Shown here one piece after another: positions 9,245 to 17,979 of a DNA stretch of 64,000 nucleotides. The translations under genes were made by a program, and so were the position numbers. The stretch is from Fontibacterium abundans. Lineage in GTDB: Bacteria > Pseudomonadota > Alphaproteobacteria > Pelagibacterales > Pelagibacteraceae. The DNA lies in assembly GCA_965235095.1 (NCBI GenBank), contig OZ249405.1; one strand, 5' to 3'. Every line of letters starts with the position of its first letter. The first letter of the stretch is position 1. The notes under the pieces are model-generated. The model did no database searches. It saw only the letters and a program-made list of their open reading frames with translations, and was not told the origin of the DNA.

Positions 9245-10740
9245 TAAAATCTTGGGATATCTTTGAACTTTGTGTCTCCTTTATGAACATGCATCTTTCC
9301 GCCTTCCGCACAACGATGGAGGATTGGATATACCTTGCCTGGATTTAAAAGAGATTTGTCATCAAACGCTTGTTTAATATTTAGTTGTTGCTGGATGTCT
9401 TCATCGTTAAACATTTCGCACATTAAGTCTCTTTTCTCAATTCCAACTCCATGTTCTCCGGTGAGTACACCGCCTACTTTTACACAATATTTTAAAATAT
9501 CAGCGCCAAATTTTTCTGCTTTTTTCAATTCACTTTTAATATTTGAATCAAACATAATCAAAGGGTGCAGATTTCCATCTCCCGCATGAAAACAATTGGC
9601 AACTTTTAAGCCGTGTTTTTGTGAAAGTTTAGTAATTTCTTTTAAAACTTCGGCTAATTTTTTTCTAGGAATTGTTCCGTCCATACATAAATAGTCGGGT
9701 GACATATCTCCAATTGCTGGGAATGCAGCTTTTCTTCCTAACCAAAATCTTAATCTTTCTTCATCATTTTTGCTTATGCGTAAATAGGTTGATTTATTTT
9801 TTTTAGCAATTTCTTCTACTCTTTTTATTAAAATATTTACTTCGCTTTCTGTACCATCCAACTCCACAATTAAAATTGCCTCAACGTCTTTTGGATATCC
9901 GGCCTTAGCATAATCGTCTGTTGCTTTTATCAAAGGCTTATCCATAATTTCCATTCCCGCAGGAATAATTCCTCCTGAAATAATATCTGAAACACACTGA
10001 CCAGAATCTTCAACGCTTTGAAAGCCTAAAAGCAGAGCTTTGACTGACTGTGGTTTTTTTAAAATTTTAACCGTTACCTCTGTTAAAACTCCAAGCAATC
10101 CTTCTGATCCTGTAATTAAACCTAATAAATCATAACCTTCAGATTCTAATTTTTTTCCACCAAATTTCATAACTGTTCCATCCATCAAAACAATTTCAAC
10201 ACCAAGAACATTATTAGTTGTAGTTCCATATTTTAAAGAATGAACACCTCCAGAATTTTCAGCAATATTTCCACCAATTGAGCAGGCAATTTGGCTTGAA
10301 GGATCTGGTGCATAATAAAAGCCGTTGTGTTCAACTGCTTTAGTTAGAGATAAATTTGTAACTCCAGGCTGAGTAACAACGCATCTATTTTCAAAATCAA
10401 TTTCTAAAATTTTATTAAATTTACTAAGACCCAACAAAACACCGTCTGCTAAAGGTAAAGCTCCTCCAGAAAGACCTGTGCCAGATCCCCTTGGAACAAT
10501 CTTAATATTGTTTTCATGACAATATTTTAAAATATTACTAACTTCCGTTGTATTTTCAGGAAGAACAACGACCATTGGCTTTTGTTTATAAGCGCTCAAT
10601 GCATCAGTTTCATAAGGAGTTATGCCTTCGGGATCTGAAATAATATTAATTGGATTAGTAAATCTTTTTAAATCACGAACAATTTTTTCTCTACCATTTA
10701 AAACCGATTGATCAATTTGTGGCATTACTAGTGTGGACAT
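9244..10740 (-). CDS. glcD: Glycolate oxidase catalytic subunit GlcD
   Basis: Catalytic FAD subunit of glycolate oxidase, 498 residues, oxidising glycolate (and often D-lactate) to the 2-oxoacid with electrons passed through GlcF to the quinone pool. The FAD-binding PCMH domain has IVPRGSGTGLSGGALP near residues 80-95 and CSIGGNIAENSGG near 148-160. The C-terminal domain carries CFHAGDGNLHPLI and TGEHGVGIEKR, with the histidines of the active site. First gene of glcDEF; the gap to the upstream aminotransferase is only 59 nt, so a separate promoter is possible but not visible, and I see no glycine-riboswitch-like leader. Confidence 0.95.
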   Translation of the reverse strand: MSTLVMPQIDQSVLNGREKIVRDLKRFTNPINIISDPEGITPYETDALSAYKQKPMVVVLPENTTEVSNILKYCHENNIKIVPRGSGTGLSGGALPLADGVLLGLSKFNKILEIDFENRCVVTQPGVTNLSLTKAVEHNGFYYAPDPSSQIACSIGGNIAENSGGVHSLKYGTTTNNVLGVEIVLMDGTVMKFGGKKLESEGYDLLGLITGSEGLLGVLTEVTVKILKKPQSVKALLLGFQSVEDSGQCVSDIISGGIIPAGMEIMDKPLIKATDDYAKAGYPKDVEAILIVELDGTESEVNILIKRVEEIAKKNKSTYLRISKNDEERLRFWLGRKAAFPAIGDMSPDYLCMDGTIPRKKLAEVLKEITKLSQKHGLKVANCFHAGDGNLHPLIMFDSNIKSELKKAEKFGADILKYCVKVGGVLTGEHGVGIEKRDLMCEMFNDEDIQQQLNIKQAFDDKSLLNPGKVYPILHRCAEGGKMHVHKGDTKFKDIPRF

Positions 10741-10799
10741 AGCTCAAACTTATATTATTTTGATTGATATATATAGATCTTTGAGATTAAAAAAAAACT

Positions 10800-11966
10800 T
10801 TATTTGACAACAGTTTTTTTAATTTTTTCTAAAGCTTTTTCTATATTCTCGTAAGAGTTGGCGAAACTAAATCTTACAAAATCTTTGGCAGATTTACCAA
10901 AGCTTACGCCTGGAATAATTGCAACGCCCGCTTCATTTAAACATTTATCTGCAAACTCATTACCATTCATTCCAGTCCCACTAATATTAGGAAATACATA
11001 AAAAGCTCCTCCAGGATTGTTGCAAGTAATTCCTTTAATACTATTTAATCCATCAACAATTAATTTTCTTCTTTTGTTAAATTGACTCATCATTTCATCT
11101 AAAAAATCATGGGGCCCATCTAATGCAGCAAGGCCTGCTATTTGAGTCGAAGCACAAGGACATGAATGATCATTCACACATAATCTCGTAACATCTTCAA
11201 TAATTTTTTCTGGCCACACACTCCAACCTAAGCGCCAGCCTGTCATTGCATATGTTTTACTCCAGCCATCTAAAACTATTAATCGATCAAAAAGTTCTGG
11301 ATAATTAAAAAAAGAAGGCATTTTTTTATTATCATAAATTTGTCTGCTATAAATTTCATCGCTTAAAATTGCGACCTCTGGAAATTTTTTTAAACCCACA
11401 ACCAGTTTATCGATTTGTTCTCTTTCGATAAGACCGCCTGTTGGGTTTTGCGGATTGTTAATTATAATTAAACGAGTTTTATTATTTATTAATTTTAAAA
11501 CTTCTTCTACTTTGAAAGAAAAATTATTTTTCTCACTTAAATACATTGGAACTGCTTTTGCTCCTGAATAATTAATCATCGATTCATAAATTGGAAATCC
11601 TGGTTCTGGGTAAATAATTTCTGTGCCTGGCTGACCAAACATTAACATTGCAAAAAACATTGTGGGTTTTCCACCCGGCATGATTACAACTCTTGAAGCG
11701 TCTACATTTGCTCCATACATTTTCTTAATATGTCGAGATACTCCTTGTCTTAATTCTAAAAGACCATTTGCTGGTGTGTAGCCATGAAATCCATCATCTA
11801 AAGATTTTTTTGCAGCATCAACAATGTGTTTTGGAGTTCTAAAATCTGGCTGACCTATTCCTAAGTTAATTATTTCTTTTCCTTGAGCTTCTAAAGCTTT
11901 TGCTTTTGCAAGAACAACAAAAGCATTTTCAGTGCCAAGTTTAAAAAGACTATCTGCTAATTTCAT
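10800..11966 (-). CDS. Class I PLP-dependent aminotransferase
   Basis: Fold-type I aminotransferase of 388 residues, cytoplasmic. The PLP lysine is Lys237 in DGWSKTYAMTGWRLGW; upstream are NNPQNPTGG (Asn contacting PLP) and SDEIY; the C-terminal arginine that binds the substrate carboxylate is in FVRFSFANS. It is of the aspartate/alanine aminotransferase group. It starts four bases inside the end of the 2-hydroxyacid oxidase and precedes glcD, so amination of a 2-oxoacid made by these oxidases (for example glyoxylate to glycine) is a reasonable role, but this is inference from context. Confidence 0.87.
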   Translation of the reverse strand: MKLADSLFKLGTENAFVVLAKAKALEAQGKEIINLGIGQPDFRTPKHIVDAAKKSLDDGFHGYTPANGLLELRQGVSRHIKKMYGANVDASRVVIMPGGKPTMFFAMLMFGQPGTEIIYPEPGFPIYESMINYSGAKAVPMYLSEKNNFSFKVEEVLKLINNKTRLIIINNPQNPTGGLIEREQIDKLVVGLKKFPEVAILSDEIYSRQIYDNKKMPSFFNYPELFDRLIVLDGWSKTYAMTGWRLGWSVWPEKIIEDVTRLCVNDHSCPCASTQIAGLAALDGPHDFLDEMMSQFNKRRKLIVDGLNSIKGITCNNPGGAFYVFPNISGTGMNGNEFADKCLNEAGVAIIPGVSFGKSAKDFVRFSFANSYENIEKALEKIKKTVVK

Positions 11967-13117
11967 TTTTTTCTAAAAATTACTTTATCTCTAGTAATTT
12001 CTTTTACACTTCTACAGCCCATTAAAGTCATTCCTCTTTTAATTTCAGCGTGCATAATTCTAAGTATTGCTTCAACACCAGGCTGACCACCCGCTGATAA
12101 TGCATATAAATAACCTTTGCCGAATGAACATGCTTTTGCTCCAAGTGCTAAAGCTTTTAAAACGTGAGTTCCTCTTCTAACCCCGCCATCTAAAATAACA
12201 TCTACTTTGTCTCCAACTGCATCTACGATATCTGCAAGAACATCAAATGGTGACAAGGAGGCATCTAGTTGTCTGCCGCCGTGATTTGAAATCATGATTG
12301 CTGTTGCACCAATATCTACTGCTTTTTTTGCATCCTCTACAGATACAATTCCTTTTATAGCAAAAGCACCTTTCCATTTCTTTGCAACATACTCTGCATC
12401 TTTCCAATTCATTGTAGGATCAAATTGACTGTTAATATAGTTGATCACCGAAGTTTCTATGGACTGCCCATCTTTTTCTGTATGTGGAAGATTGGGTAGT
12501 TTAAATCTTTCATGCATTAAATAATTTAAAGTCCACTCGGGATGTAACGCAAAACTTATCAAACTTGCCAAAGTTAATTTTGGTGGAGTTGTAAATCCTG
12601 TTCTATGATCTCGCTCTCTATTACCTGCAACAATAGTGTCTACCGTTAAACACAATGCTTTAAAGTTAGCTCTTTGACATCGCTCAATTAAATTGTCTGT
12701 TAAACCTCTGTCTTTATGAATGTAAAGTTGAAATAATTTTGGACCACCTGTTAAGTTTCCAACTTCTTCAATACTAGTTGTTGCAATTGTCGACATTCCA
12801 AAAAAAGTTCCAAATTTTTCTGCTGCTCTTGAAGTCGCTTTCTCACCATCATGATGATACAATCTATGCATTGCTGTTGGTGCAAGAAATAATGGCATAT
12901 CAATTTTCTGTCCAAATACAGTTGTGGACATATCGATAGAACTTACATCTCTCAGAACACTTGGAACTAAATCACAATCATTGAATGCAGAAGTATTTCT
13001 TTTTAAAGTAACTTCATCATCTGCACCACCATCGATATAATTAAAAATTGGGGAAGGAAGTCTTCTTTTTGCTAACTTTCTAAAGTCATCAACATTAAAG
13101 CATCTAGCTAATGACAT
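11963..13117 (-). CDS. FMN-dependent L-2-hydroxyacid oxidase/dehydrogenase (LldD-like)
   Basis: Member of the FMN alpha-hydroxyacid dehydrogenase family, 384 residues, which oxidises L-lactate, glycolate, mandelate or related acids. The TIM-barrel signature ISNHGGRQLD carries the catalytic base His279 and substrate Arg282; GSVxRD-like FMN-binding residues are spread along the barrel, including LAPTAMHRL near 78-86 and the C-terminal DGGVRRGTHVLKALALGA phosphate-binding segment. It ends inside the start of the aminotransferase by four bases. Lactate is the commonest substrate for the group (lldD), but the symbol is withheld because glycolate and other acids cannot be excluded. Confidence 0.88.
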   Translation of the reverse strand: MSLARCFNVDDFRKLAKRRLPSPIFNYIDGGADDEVTLKRNTSAFNDCDLVPSVLRDVSSIDMSTTVFGQKIDMPLFLAPTAMHRLYHHDGEKATSRAAEKFGTFFGMSTIATTSIEEVGNLTGGPKLFQLYIHKDRGLTDNLIERCQRANFKALCLTVDTIVAGNRERDHRTGFTTPPKLTLASLISFALHPEWTLNYLMHERFKLPNLPHTEKDGQSIETSVINYINSQFDPTMNWKDAEYVAKKWKGAFAIKGIVSVEDAKKAVDIGATAIMISNHGGRQLDASLSPFDVLADIVDAVGDKVDVILDGGVRRGTHVLKALALGAKACSFGKGYLYALSAGGQPGVEAILRIMHAEIKRGMTLMGCRSVKEITRDKVIFRKK

Positions 13118-13126
13118 TACAAAGTT

Positions 13127-13630
13127 TTAGAAATTTTTTTGAAAACTGATGCTGTAATTATTTGCGCCTGGGTTTTTATCACCTAGGCTAGCGTTTGAAA
13201 TATGACTGTAAGAAATACCAATATTAGACATTGGGCTTAAATTTAAAGCCGCTCTAACTTGTGTTTTAAATTCAACACTATGACCCAAATCTTTTCCATC
13301 ACCTTTGCCGTAAACTCCCGGTGTAAAACTTGGACTAATTAAAACTAAATTATTAGCTAGTTTATAATCTAATCTAACACCCGCATAACCATACTTTGCG
13401 TTATCATCTGTTACTAAAAATCCCACTACTGGTTTAAAATCACCGATTGGAGAACCAAAAAGAATTTTGTCAAAATCATAATCTAATTGGAACATTGAGG
13501 CATTTTTATTATCATCACTATGATCAAATTTTCCAACTGAAAAAGTCAAGCCTTCGGATCTAGCTGCTGAAACTAGAGAGATAGATAACAAGGAAATTAT
13601 CCCAAAAAATTTAGTAATTTTTGAATTCAT
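13127..13630 (-). CDS. PagL-like acyloxyacyl hydrolase (outer-membrane beta-barrel)
   Basis: Small outer-membrane protein of 167 residues resembling lipid A 3-O-deacylase (PagL family). A signal peptide spans about residues 1-25, then amphipathic alternating strands follow and the protein ends in an aromatic residue (Phe167) as outer-membrane barrels do. The diagnostic HxSNA motif is present as His143 and Ser145 in SHISNASLG. The residue 14 after the histidine, where I recall the catalytic Glu of Pseudomonas PagL, reads Asn157, so activity is uncertain. It lies 9 nt upstream of the 2-hydroxyacid oxidase in the same direction. Confidence 0.72.
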   Translation of the reverse strand: MNSKITKFFGIISLLSISLVSAARSEGLTFSVGKFDHSDDNKNASMFQLDYDFDKILFGSPIGDFKPVVGFLVTDDNAKYGYAGVRLDYKLANNLVLISPSFTPGVYGKGDGKDLGHSVEFKTQVRAALNLSPMSNIGISYSHISNASLGDKNPGANNYSISFQKNF

Positions 13631-13681
13631 TTTTATGAGCCTTTATTTAATAAAATTGGCGGAAATGCAATAAAGATTCTA

Positions 13682-14041
13682 CTATTTTTTCTTGTTATTT
13701 AATCTGAATATTAAAAATCCACCAATAATAAAGATAATTAAAGGTAAAAACCATAAGGCTAAACTATTAAAATTTAGGCCTGGATTATAAACAATCCAGT
13801 CACCATAACGACTTATTAAAAAATCGTAAATTTGTTTTTCGTTTTCTCCATTATCTAGTTGTTTAGAAATTAATTTTTTTAAATCAATTGCAAAATCAGA
13901 ATTCGATTCATAAATCGACTGCCCTTGACAAACAATACATCTAATATTTTTATAAATTTTGTTCTTTAGCTCTTCATTTGCAGAAAAAACATTGGAAGAT
14001 AAAACAAAAAATATAATAGTAAGAATAAATTTTTTCATCAT
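13682..14041 (-). CDS. ccmH: Cytochrome c maturation protein CcmH
   Basis: Periplasmic thiol-disulfide protein of the Ccm (system I) machinery that keeps apocytochrome CXXCH cysteines reduced. It has a signal peptide (about 1-20), the redox motif Cys35-Ile-Val-Cys38 in IRCIVCQGQSI, and a single C-terminal membrane anchor, as in short CcmH/CycL proteins of ~120-150 residues. Last gene of the ccm run; it overlaps ccmG by four bases. No CcmI-type TPR domain follows. Confidence 0.93.
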   Translation of the reverse strand: MMKKFILTIIFFVLSSNVFSANEELKNKIYKNIRCIVCQGQSIYESNSDFAIDLKKLISKQLDNGENEKQIYDFLISRYGDWIVYNPGLNFNSLALWFLPLIIFIIGGFLIFRLNNKKK

Positions 14042-14556
14042 TTTTTTAACTCTAAAATTTTTTTAACTGCGTCCTCATTAAGCGGGCCAATATGTTTAAG
14101 AATTATTTTTCCTTTTTTTAAAACATATGTTTCAGGAACTCCATAAGCACCCAATTGAATTGCTACCTCTCCTTTTTTATCAACACCTATTAAGCTAAAG
14201 GGATTTCCATATTTTTTTAAGAAATTTTTAGCATTACCACTTTCATCTTTATAATTGAGACCAATAATATTAATTTTATTTTTATCTTTTAAGTCCATTA
14301 AAAAAGGATGTTCAATCCGACAGGGAATGCACCAAGATGCCCATATATTTAGAATAGCAAAATCCTTGCCTAATAAAATATTACTATCCAACTTTGAATT
14401 TTTGTTAAAAAGATCCTCTAAAATAAATTCTGGAATTTTTTTACCAATCATTTGATTGGGTTGATAAGTTTTATTGGAATTTAAAACTCTTAAAAAAAGA
14501 ATAAAAATTATAACAATTGTTATTCCAAGAATTATAATTTTATATTTATTGTTCAT
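14038..14556 (-). CDS. ccmG: Thiol:disulfide interchange protein CcmG/DsbE
   Basis: Membrane-anchored periplasmic thioredoxin that reduces CcmH or apocytochrome c. One N-terminal hydrophobic anchor (about 7-24) is followed by a thioredoxin fold with active site Cys76-Ile-Pro-Cys79 (WASWCIPCR) and the cis-proline segment GVPETYVL. Length of 172 residues is standard. It overlaps ccmF by 11 bases and ccmH by four. Confidence 0.94.
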   Translation of the reverse strand: MNNKYKIIILGITIVIIFILFLRVLNSNKTYQPNQMIGKKIPEFILEDLFNKNSKLDSNILLGKDFAILNIWASWCIPCRIEHPFLMDLKDKNKINIIGLNYKDESGNAKNFLKKYGNPFSLIGVDKKGEVAIQLGAYGVPETYVLKKGKIILKHIGPLNEDAVKKILELKK

Positions 14557-16426
14557 TTCTCAATCTAAACGTTTGATAAAATCCACCAAAAGCAATTAAC
14601 AATATAGAAAACCAAATCCAAAACATTAAAGGCTTATAATAAAATCTGACCATAATTTTATCTTTTTCAAACTCAGATAGGTTAATTGCAAAATAATAAT
14701 CTACGATAAAATTATTTTTAATGCTTGTCTCAGAAGTAAATTGGACTGGCTGATCATATTTTCTAATAGATGGGGTCAATTCAACTTGTTTTTCTTTATT
14801 TGTTACTAAAAAATTTCCAAAAACCTCCTCGTAGTTTTCTTTTTTGATTTTATTAATACTCTTAAATTTAATAATAAATTCTTGAATTTTAATTTCATCT
14901 CCCACCTTCATGGCTGTATTAATCTCTTTTGATAAATAACCATTAATAAATATAGCAAAAATCAATATGCCAAATCCTAAATGAGAAACTAATCTTCCAA
15001 AATTTAAGCTTAATTTTTTTTGTAAAATCCAATCAAATATAACTGAAACGATTAGGTATACTGAAAACAACAAGCCTAATATCAAAATAATATCTTTATA
15101 ATCAAAAAATAAAAAAATAATTACTAAGGAAATAACAATAGAAATTGGAAAAAAGATTTTAAGATTTTTTATTTGTAAAAATTTATCTTCTTTGTTCCAA
15201 CTAAGAAGAGGTCCATGAGCCATGAAAAATAAAAATACGAATAAAAATGGTGCTAAAATAGTATGATAATAAACAGGGCCAACTGAAATACTTTTCCCGC
15301 TAATAGCATCTAAAATAATAGGGTAAACTGTTCCAACCAAGATCACAGAAAGAAAGAAGATCAAAAAACAATTATTAATTAAAATAAAATTATCTTTCTG
15401 AAAAAAAGAATATTTTCCATCCAAAGATTTTTTGGGACTTTTAATAATAAAAATCGCTAATGAAAAAAATGTGATAAATAAAATTGTACTTAAAATGTAT
15501 ACACCTCTATGAGGATCGTTTGCAAAGGCATGAACAGAATTTAACACTCCGGATCTAACTAAAAATGTTCCAAGCAAACTCATTATAAAAGTAAATAAAG
15601 AAAGCAATGCCGTCCAAGAATGTAATTTATCTTTTTTAAAAGTTACAATATTAGAGTGAATTAAAGCAGTTGCTGCTAGCCAAGGCATTAGTGATGCATT
15701 TTCTACTGGATCCCAAAACCAATATCCGCCCCAACCTAATTCATAGTAGGCCCAAAAAGATCCAAGACCAATTCCAATAGTAAGCAAAGACCAAGGAAGA
15801 ATGATCCAGAAATTTGCAATCTTACTCCATGATTTATCAAAATTATTAGTCACTAATCCTGCAAGCGCAAAACTAAAAACTAAAGAAAACCCAACATAAC
15901 CAAAATATAAAAACGGTGGGTGTATCGCAAGCAACGGATCCTGCAAAATAGGATTTAAACCAAGACCTTGCGATGGTTTTGGATCTATCTGATCAAAAGG
16001 ATTTGAAGTTAAAATTAAAAAAATTAAAAAAATTAAAATTAATATTGCTTGAAAAAAAACTGTATAGAATTTTAGCTTTTCACTAACTTTAGTTCTAGCA
16101 AATACAAACGAAAATAGTGATAATATTAAAATAAATAATACCATGCTGCCTTCATGATTGCCCCATGCTCCTGATATTTTATAGATTAAAGGCTTAGTAG
16201 TATGAGAATTTTGATAAACGGCTACATTAGAAAAATCAGAAACAATAAAACAATATATTAAAGTTAAAAATGAAAATAATAATAAAAAAAAAATACTATT
16301 ATTAAAAAAATTGATTATTTTTGAATTCTTAAAATTATTTCCTATCCCTTTAATTAATGAGAAAATTAAGAAACCACTAAATATTAAAGAAAAAAATAAA
16401 GCTAAATTACCTATATAACCAGTCAT
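14546..16426 (-). CDS. ccmF: Haem lyase subunit CcmF
   Basis: Large polytopic membrane protein that ligates haem b to apocytochrome c. The WWD haem-handling domain is visible as GWGGYWFWDPVENASLMPW (about residues 231-249), and about 13-15 hydrophobic segments can be counted. A periplasmic histidine lies in IHPPFLYFGY and others after the WWD domain. At 626 residues it is close to the usual ~650. It is separated from ccmE by two bases and overlaps ccmG, so the order is ccmE-F-G-H. Confidence 0.95.
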   Translation of the reverse strand: MTGYIGNLALFFSLIFSGFLIFSLIKGIGNNFKNSKIINFFNNSIFFLLLFSFLTLIYCFIVSDFSNVAVYQNSHTTKPLIYKISGAWGNHEGSMVLFILILSLFSFVFARTKVSEKLKFYTVFFQAILILIFLIFLILTSNPFDQIDPKPSQGLGLNPILQDPLLAIHPPFLYFGYVGFSLVFSFALAGLVTNNFDKSWSKIANFWIILPWSLLTIGIGLGSFWAYYELGWGGYWFWDPVENASLMPWLAATALIHSNIVTFKKDKLHSWTALLSLFTFIMSLLGTFLVRSGVLNSVHAFANDPHRGVYILSTILFITFFSLAIFIIKSPKKSLDGKYSFFQKDNFILINNCFLIFFLSVILVGTVYPIILDAISGKSISVGPVYYHTILAPFLFVFLFFMAHGPLLSWNKEDKFLQIKNLKIFFPISIVISLVIIFLFFDYKDIILILGLLFSVYLIVSVIFDWILQKKLSLNFGRLVSHLGFGILIFAIFINGYLSKEINTAMKVGDEIKIQEFIIKFKSINKIKKENYEEVFGNFLVTNKEKQVELTPSIRKYDQPVQFTSETSIKNNFIVDYYFAINLSEFEKDKIMVRFYYKPLMFWIWFSILLIAFGGFYQTFRLRNEQ

Positions 16427-16428
16427 GA

Positions 16429-16863
16429 TTATTTATTTAATTTATCTTTTTTCAAACTATTGGCAACTTCCGGAGGCATATAATTTTCATCATGCTTTGC
16501 AAGAATCGTGTTCGCAATAAAATATTTTTTATCTTTTAGAACACCCTCTGCAACTGCACTTTTGCCTTCAATAAACAAATTGGGTAACAATCCGTTGTAC
16601 TCAACAAAAATTTCGTTTTTTAAATCAGTAATAATAAAAACATACGTATTATTATTTTTCTTTATTGAGCCCTCTTTAACTAGACCACCAATTCTAATCT
16701 TATTAGAAGGTATATCTGTTAAATTCTTAATTTCTTGAGGTGCATAAAAATACACCACATTCTTTTGTAAATTATTATAGATAAAGAAAAATATTATCGA
16801 TGCAGCAATTGCGATTAAAGAAAAAATTTTTAATCTTTTTTTTGTAGATTTGCTAAAAAACAT
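16429..16863 (-). CDS. ccmE: Haem chaperone CcmE
   Basis: Periplasmic haem chaperone that binds haem covalently before delivery to CcmF. One N-terminal anchor (about 10-30), then the OB-fold with RIGGLVKEGS near residue 57 and the haem-binding LAKHDENYMPPEV: His124 is the covalent ligand and Tyr128 the axial one in the classic HxxxY form. The 144-residue length is normal. Confidence 0.95.
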   Translation of the reverse strand: MFFSKSTKKRLKIFSLIAIAASIIFFFIYNNLQKNVVYFYAPQEIKNLTDIPSNKIRIGGLVKEGSIKKNNNTYVFIITDLKNEIFVEYNGLLPNLFIEGKSAVAEGVLKDKKYFIANTILAKHDENYMPPEVANSLKKDKLNK

Positions 16864-16919
16864 AATCGTATTTAAACAAATTTTTTAAGAAGATATCGAG
16901 ACTTATATTAGATATTAAA

Positions 16920-17114
16920 CTAAAATTTACTAACTTGCGCTGAAGCTGAAGCTTCTTTAACTTTTTCAGAACAATAAAGATGTTCGATATTTTTAATAGA
17001 ATTTAATTTTTTAACTGAAACGTAATAAAGAGAAGTTAAAGATAAAGCAGCAAATGCATATGACAACCATATATACAAACCATAGCCGCCCATATTTAAA
17101 AATTCTAAGATCAT
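16920..17114 (-). CDS. ccmD: Haem exporter protein CcmD
   Basis: Small single-helix membrane protein of the CcmABCD complex that helps release holo-CcmE. The sequence opens with FLNMGGYGLYIWLSYAFA, the typical CcmD Gly-Gly-Tyr-hydrophobic helix, followed by a charged cytoplasmic tail. At 64 residues it fits the family. Its ATG overlaps the ccmC stop (ATGA), and a 56-nt AT-rich gap precedes ccmE. Confidence 0.85.
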   Translation of the reverse strand: MILEFLNMGGYGLYIWLSYAFAALSLTSLYYVSVKKLNSIKNIEHLYCSEKVKEASASAQVSKF

Positions 17115-17809
17115 TTTTTATTAACTCTAAAATTTATAATTTCATATTTATATCTAATCAAGAAAATAATTAACGATAAAATACCAAAACTAAAAAACAT
17201 AATAAGCAACGGCGCCAACATTGAGCTATGTATAGTGGGTGCGGCAGTTAGCGTAATGCTTGCTGGTTGATGAAGAGTATTCCACCATTCTACTGAAAAT
17301 TTAATAATAGGAATATTTATTAATCCTACTATGCCAACAATATTAGTAATTTTTTCTGCAGAATTATAATTTTTTATAAACGACCACAAAGAAACATATA
17401 GAATATAAGTTAACACCAAAACAAACATTGAGGTTAGTCTCCCATCCCAACTCCAAAAAGTTCCCCACGTTGGGTAACCCCACAATGATCCTGTGACAAC
17501 AGAGATTAAAGAAAAAACCAATCCTATGGGTGCTAAACTTTTTGCGTAAACTGAAAAAACTCTAAGTTTAAAAATTAAACTTATAAATGATGAAGTTCCA
17601 ATAATTAAAAAAATAAATAAAGAAATCCAAGAAGACGGGACATGAACATACATGATTCTTACCGTGTCTTTTTGTAAGTAATCAATTGGGGAAAAGACTA
17701 ATGCTAAACTTAAACCAGTTATAAGGGCAAAAGCCAAAACTATCTTCAACCAAAAAACACTGGTGCTTGCTAAATTAAAAAAGGTTCTTGGTTTAAATAT
17801 TCCAAACAT
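17111..17809 (-). CDS. ccmC: Haem exporter protein CcmC
   Basis: Six-helix membrane protein that presents haem to CcmE. The WWD domain appears as LWGYPTWGTFWSWDGRLTS (residues ~117-135), flanked by the histidines in MYVHVPSSWIS and TLHQPASI. Length of 232 residues is standard. It is the first ccm gene of the run; the ATP-binding and permease subunits ccmA and ccmB are not in this window. Confidence 0.95.
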   Translation of the reverse strand: MFGIFKPRTFFNLASTSVFWLKIVLAFALITGLSLALVFSPIDYLQKDTVRIMYVHVPSSWISLFIFLIIGTSSFISLIFKLRVFSVYAKSLAPIGLVFSLISVVTGSLWGYPTWGTFWSWDGRLTSMFVLVLTYILYVSLWSFIKNYNSAEKITNIVGIVGLINIPIIKFSVEWWNTLHQPASITLTAAPTIHSSMLAPLLIMFFSFGILSLIIFLIRYKYEIINFRVNKK

Positions 17810-17853
17810 TTAAGTTATTTTTTTTACTACATGTTTGGGAAGATTGGAAGTTT

Positions 17854-17902
17854 ACCTAACTGAGATAAGGGAGATTGGGGATCAAAAATAACTCAGTTAG
17901 GT
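17854..17902. promoter_or_regulatory. 11-bp inverted repeat in the ccmC leader
   Basis: Perfect inverted repeat ACCTAACTGAG (17854-17864) / CTCAGTTAGGT (17892-17902) with a 27-base loop, between hspQ and ccmC. On the minus strand the loop carries CCAATCTCCC and the segment after the stem carries CCAATCTTCCC (17837-17847), a near repeat of it. It could be a leader structure of the ccm operon, a weak terminator of hspQ without a T run, or a paired protein-binding site. No known riboswitch class is recognised. Confidence 0.5.
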
Positions 17903-17979
17903 ATTAGCTGAAATATAATAAAATAATCTGTCGAACTTTTGCGTTAAAATTGTTTTAATTAAGGCAGTAAGAATTATGA

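Noticed and set aside
10741..10799. Glycine riboswitch or other leader upstream of glcD, as known in some SAR11 genomes
   Set aside because: Only 59 bases separate glcD from the upstream gene and none of the conserved riboswitch segments is visible.
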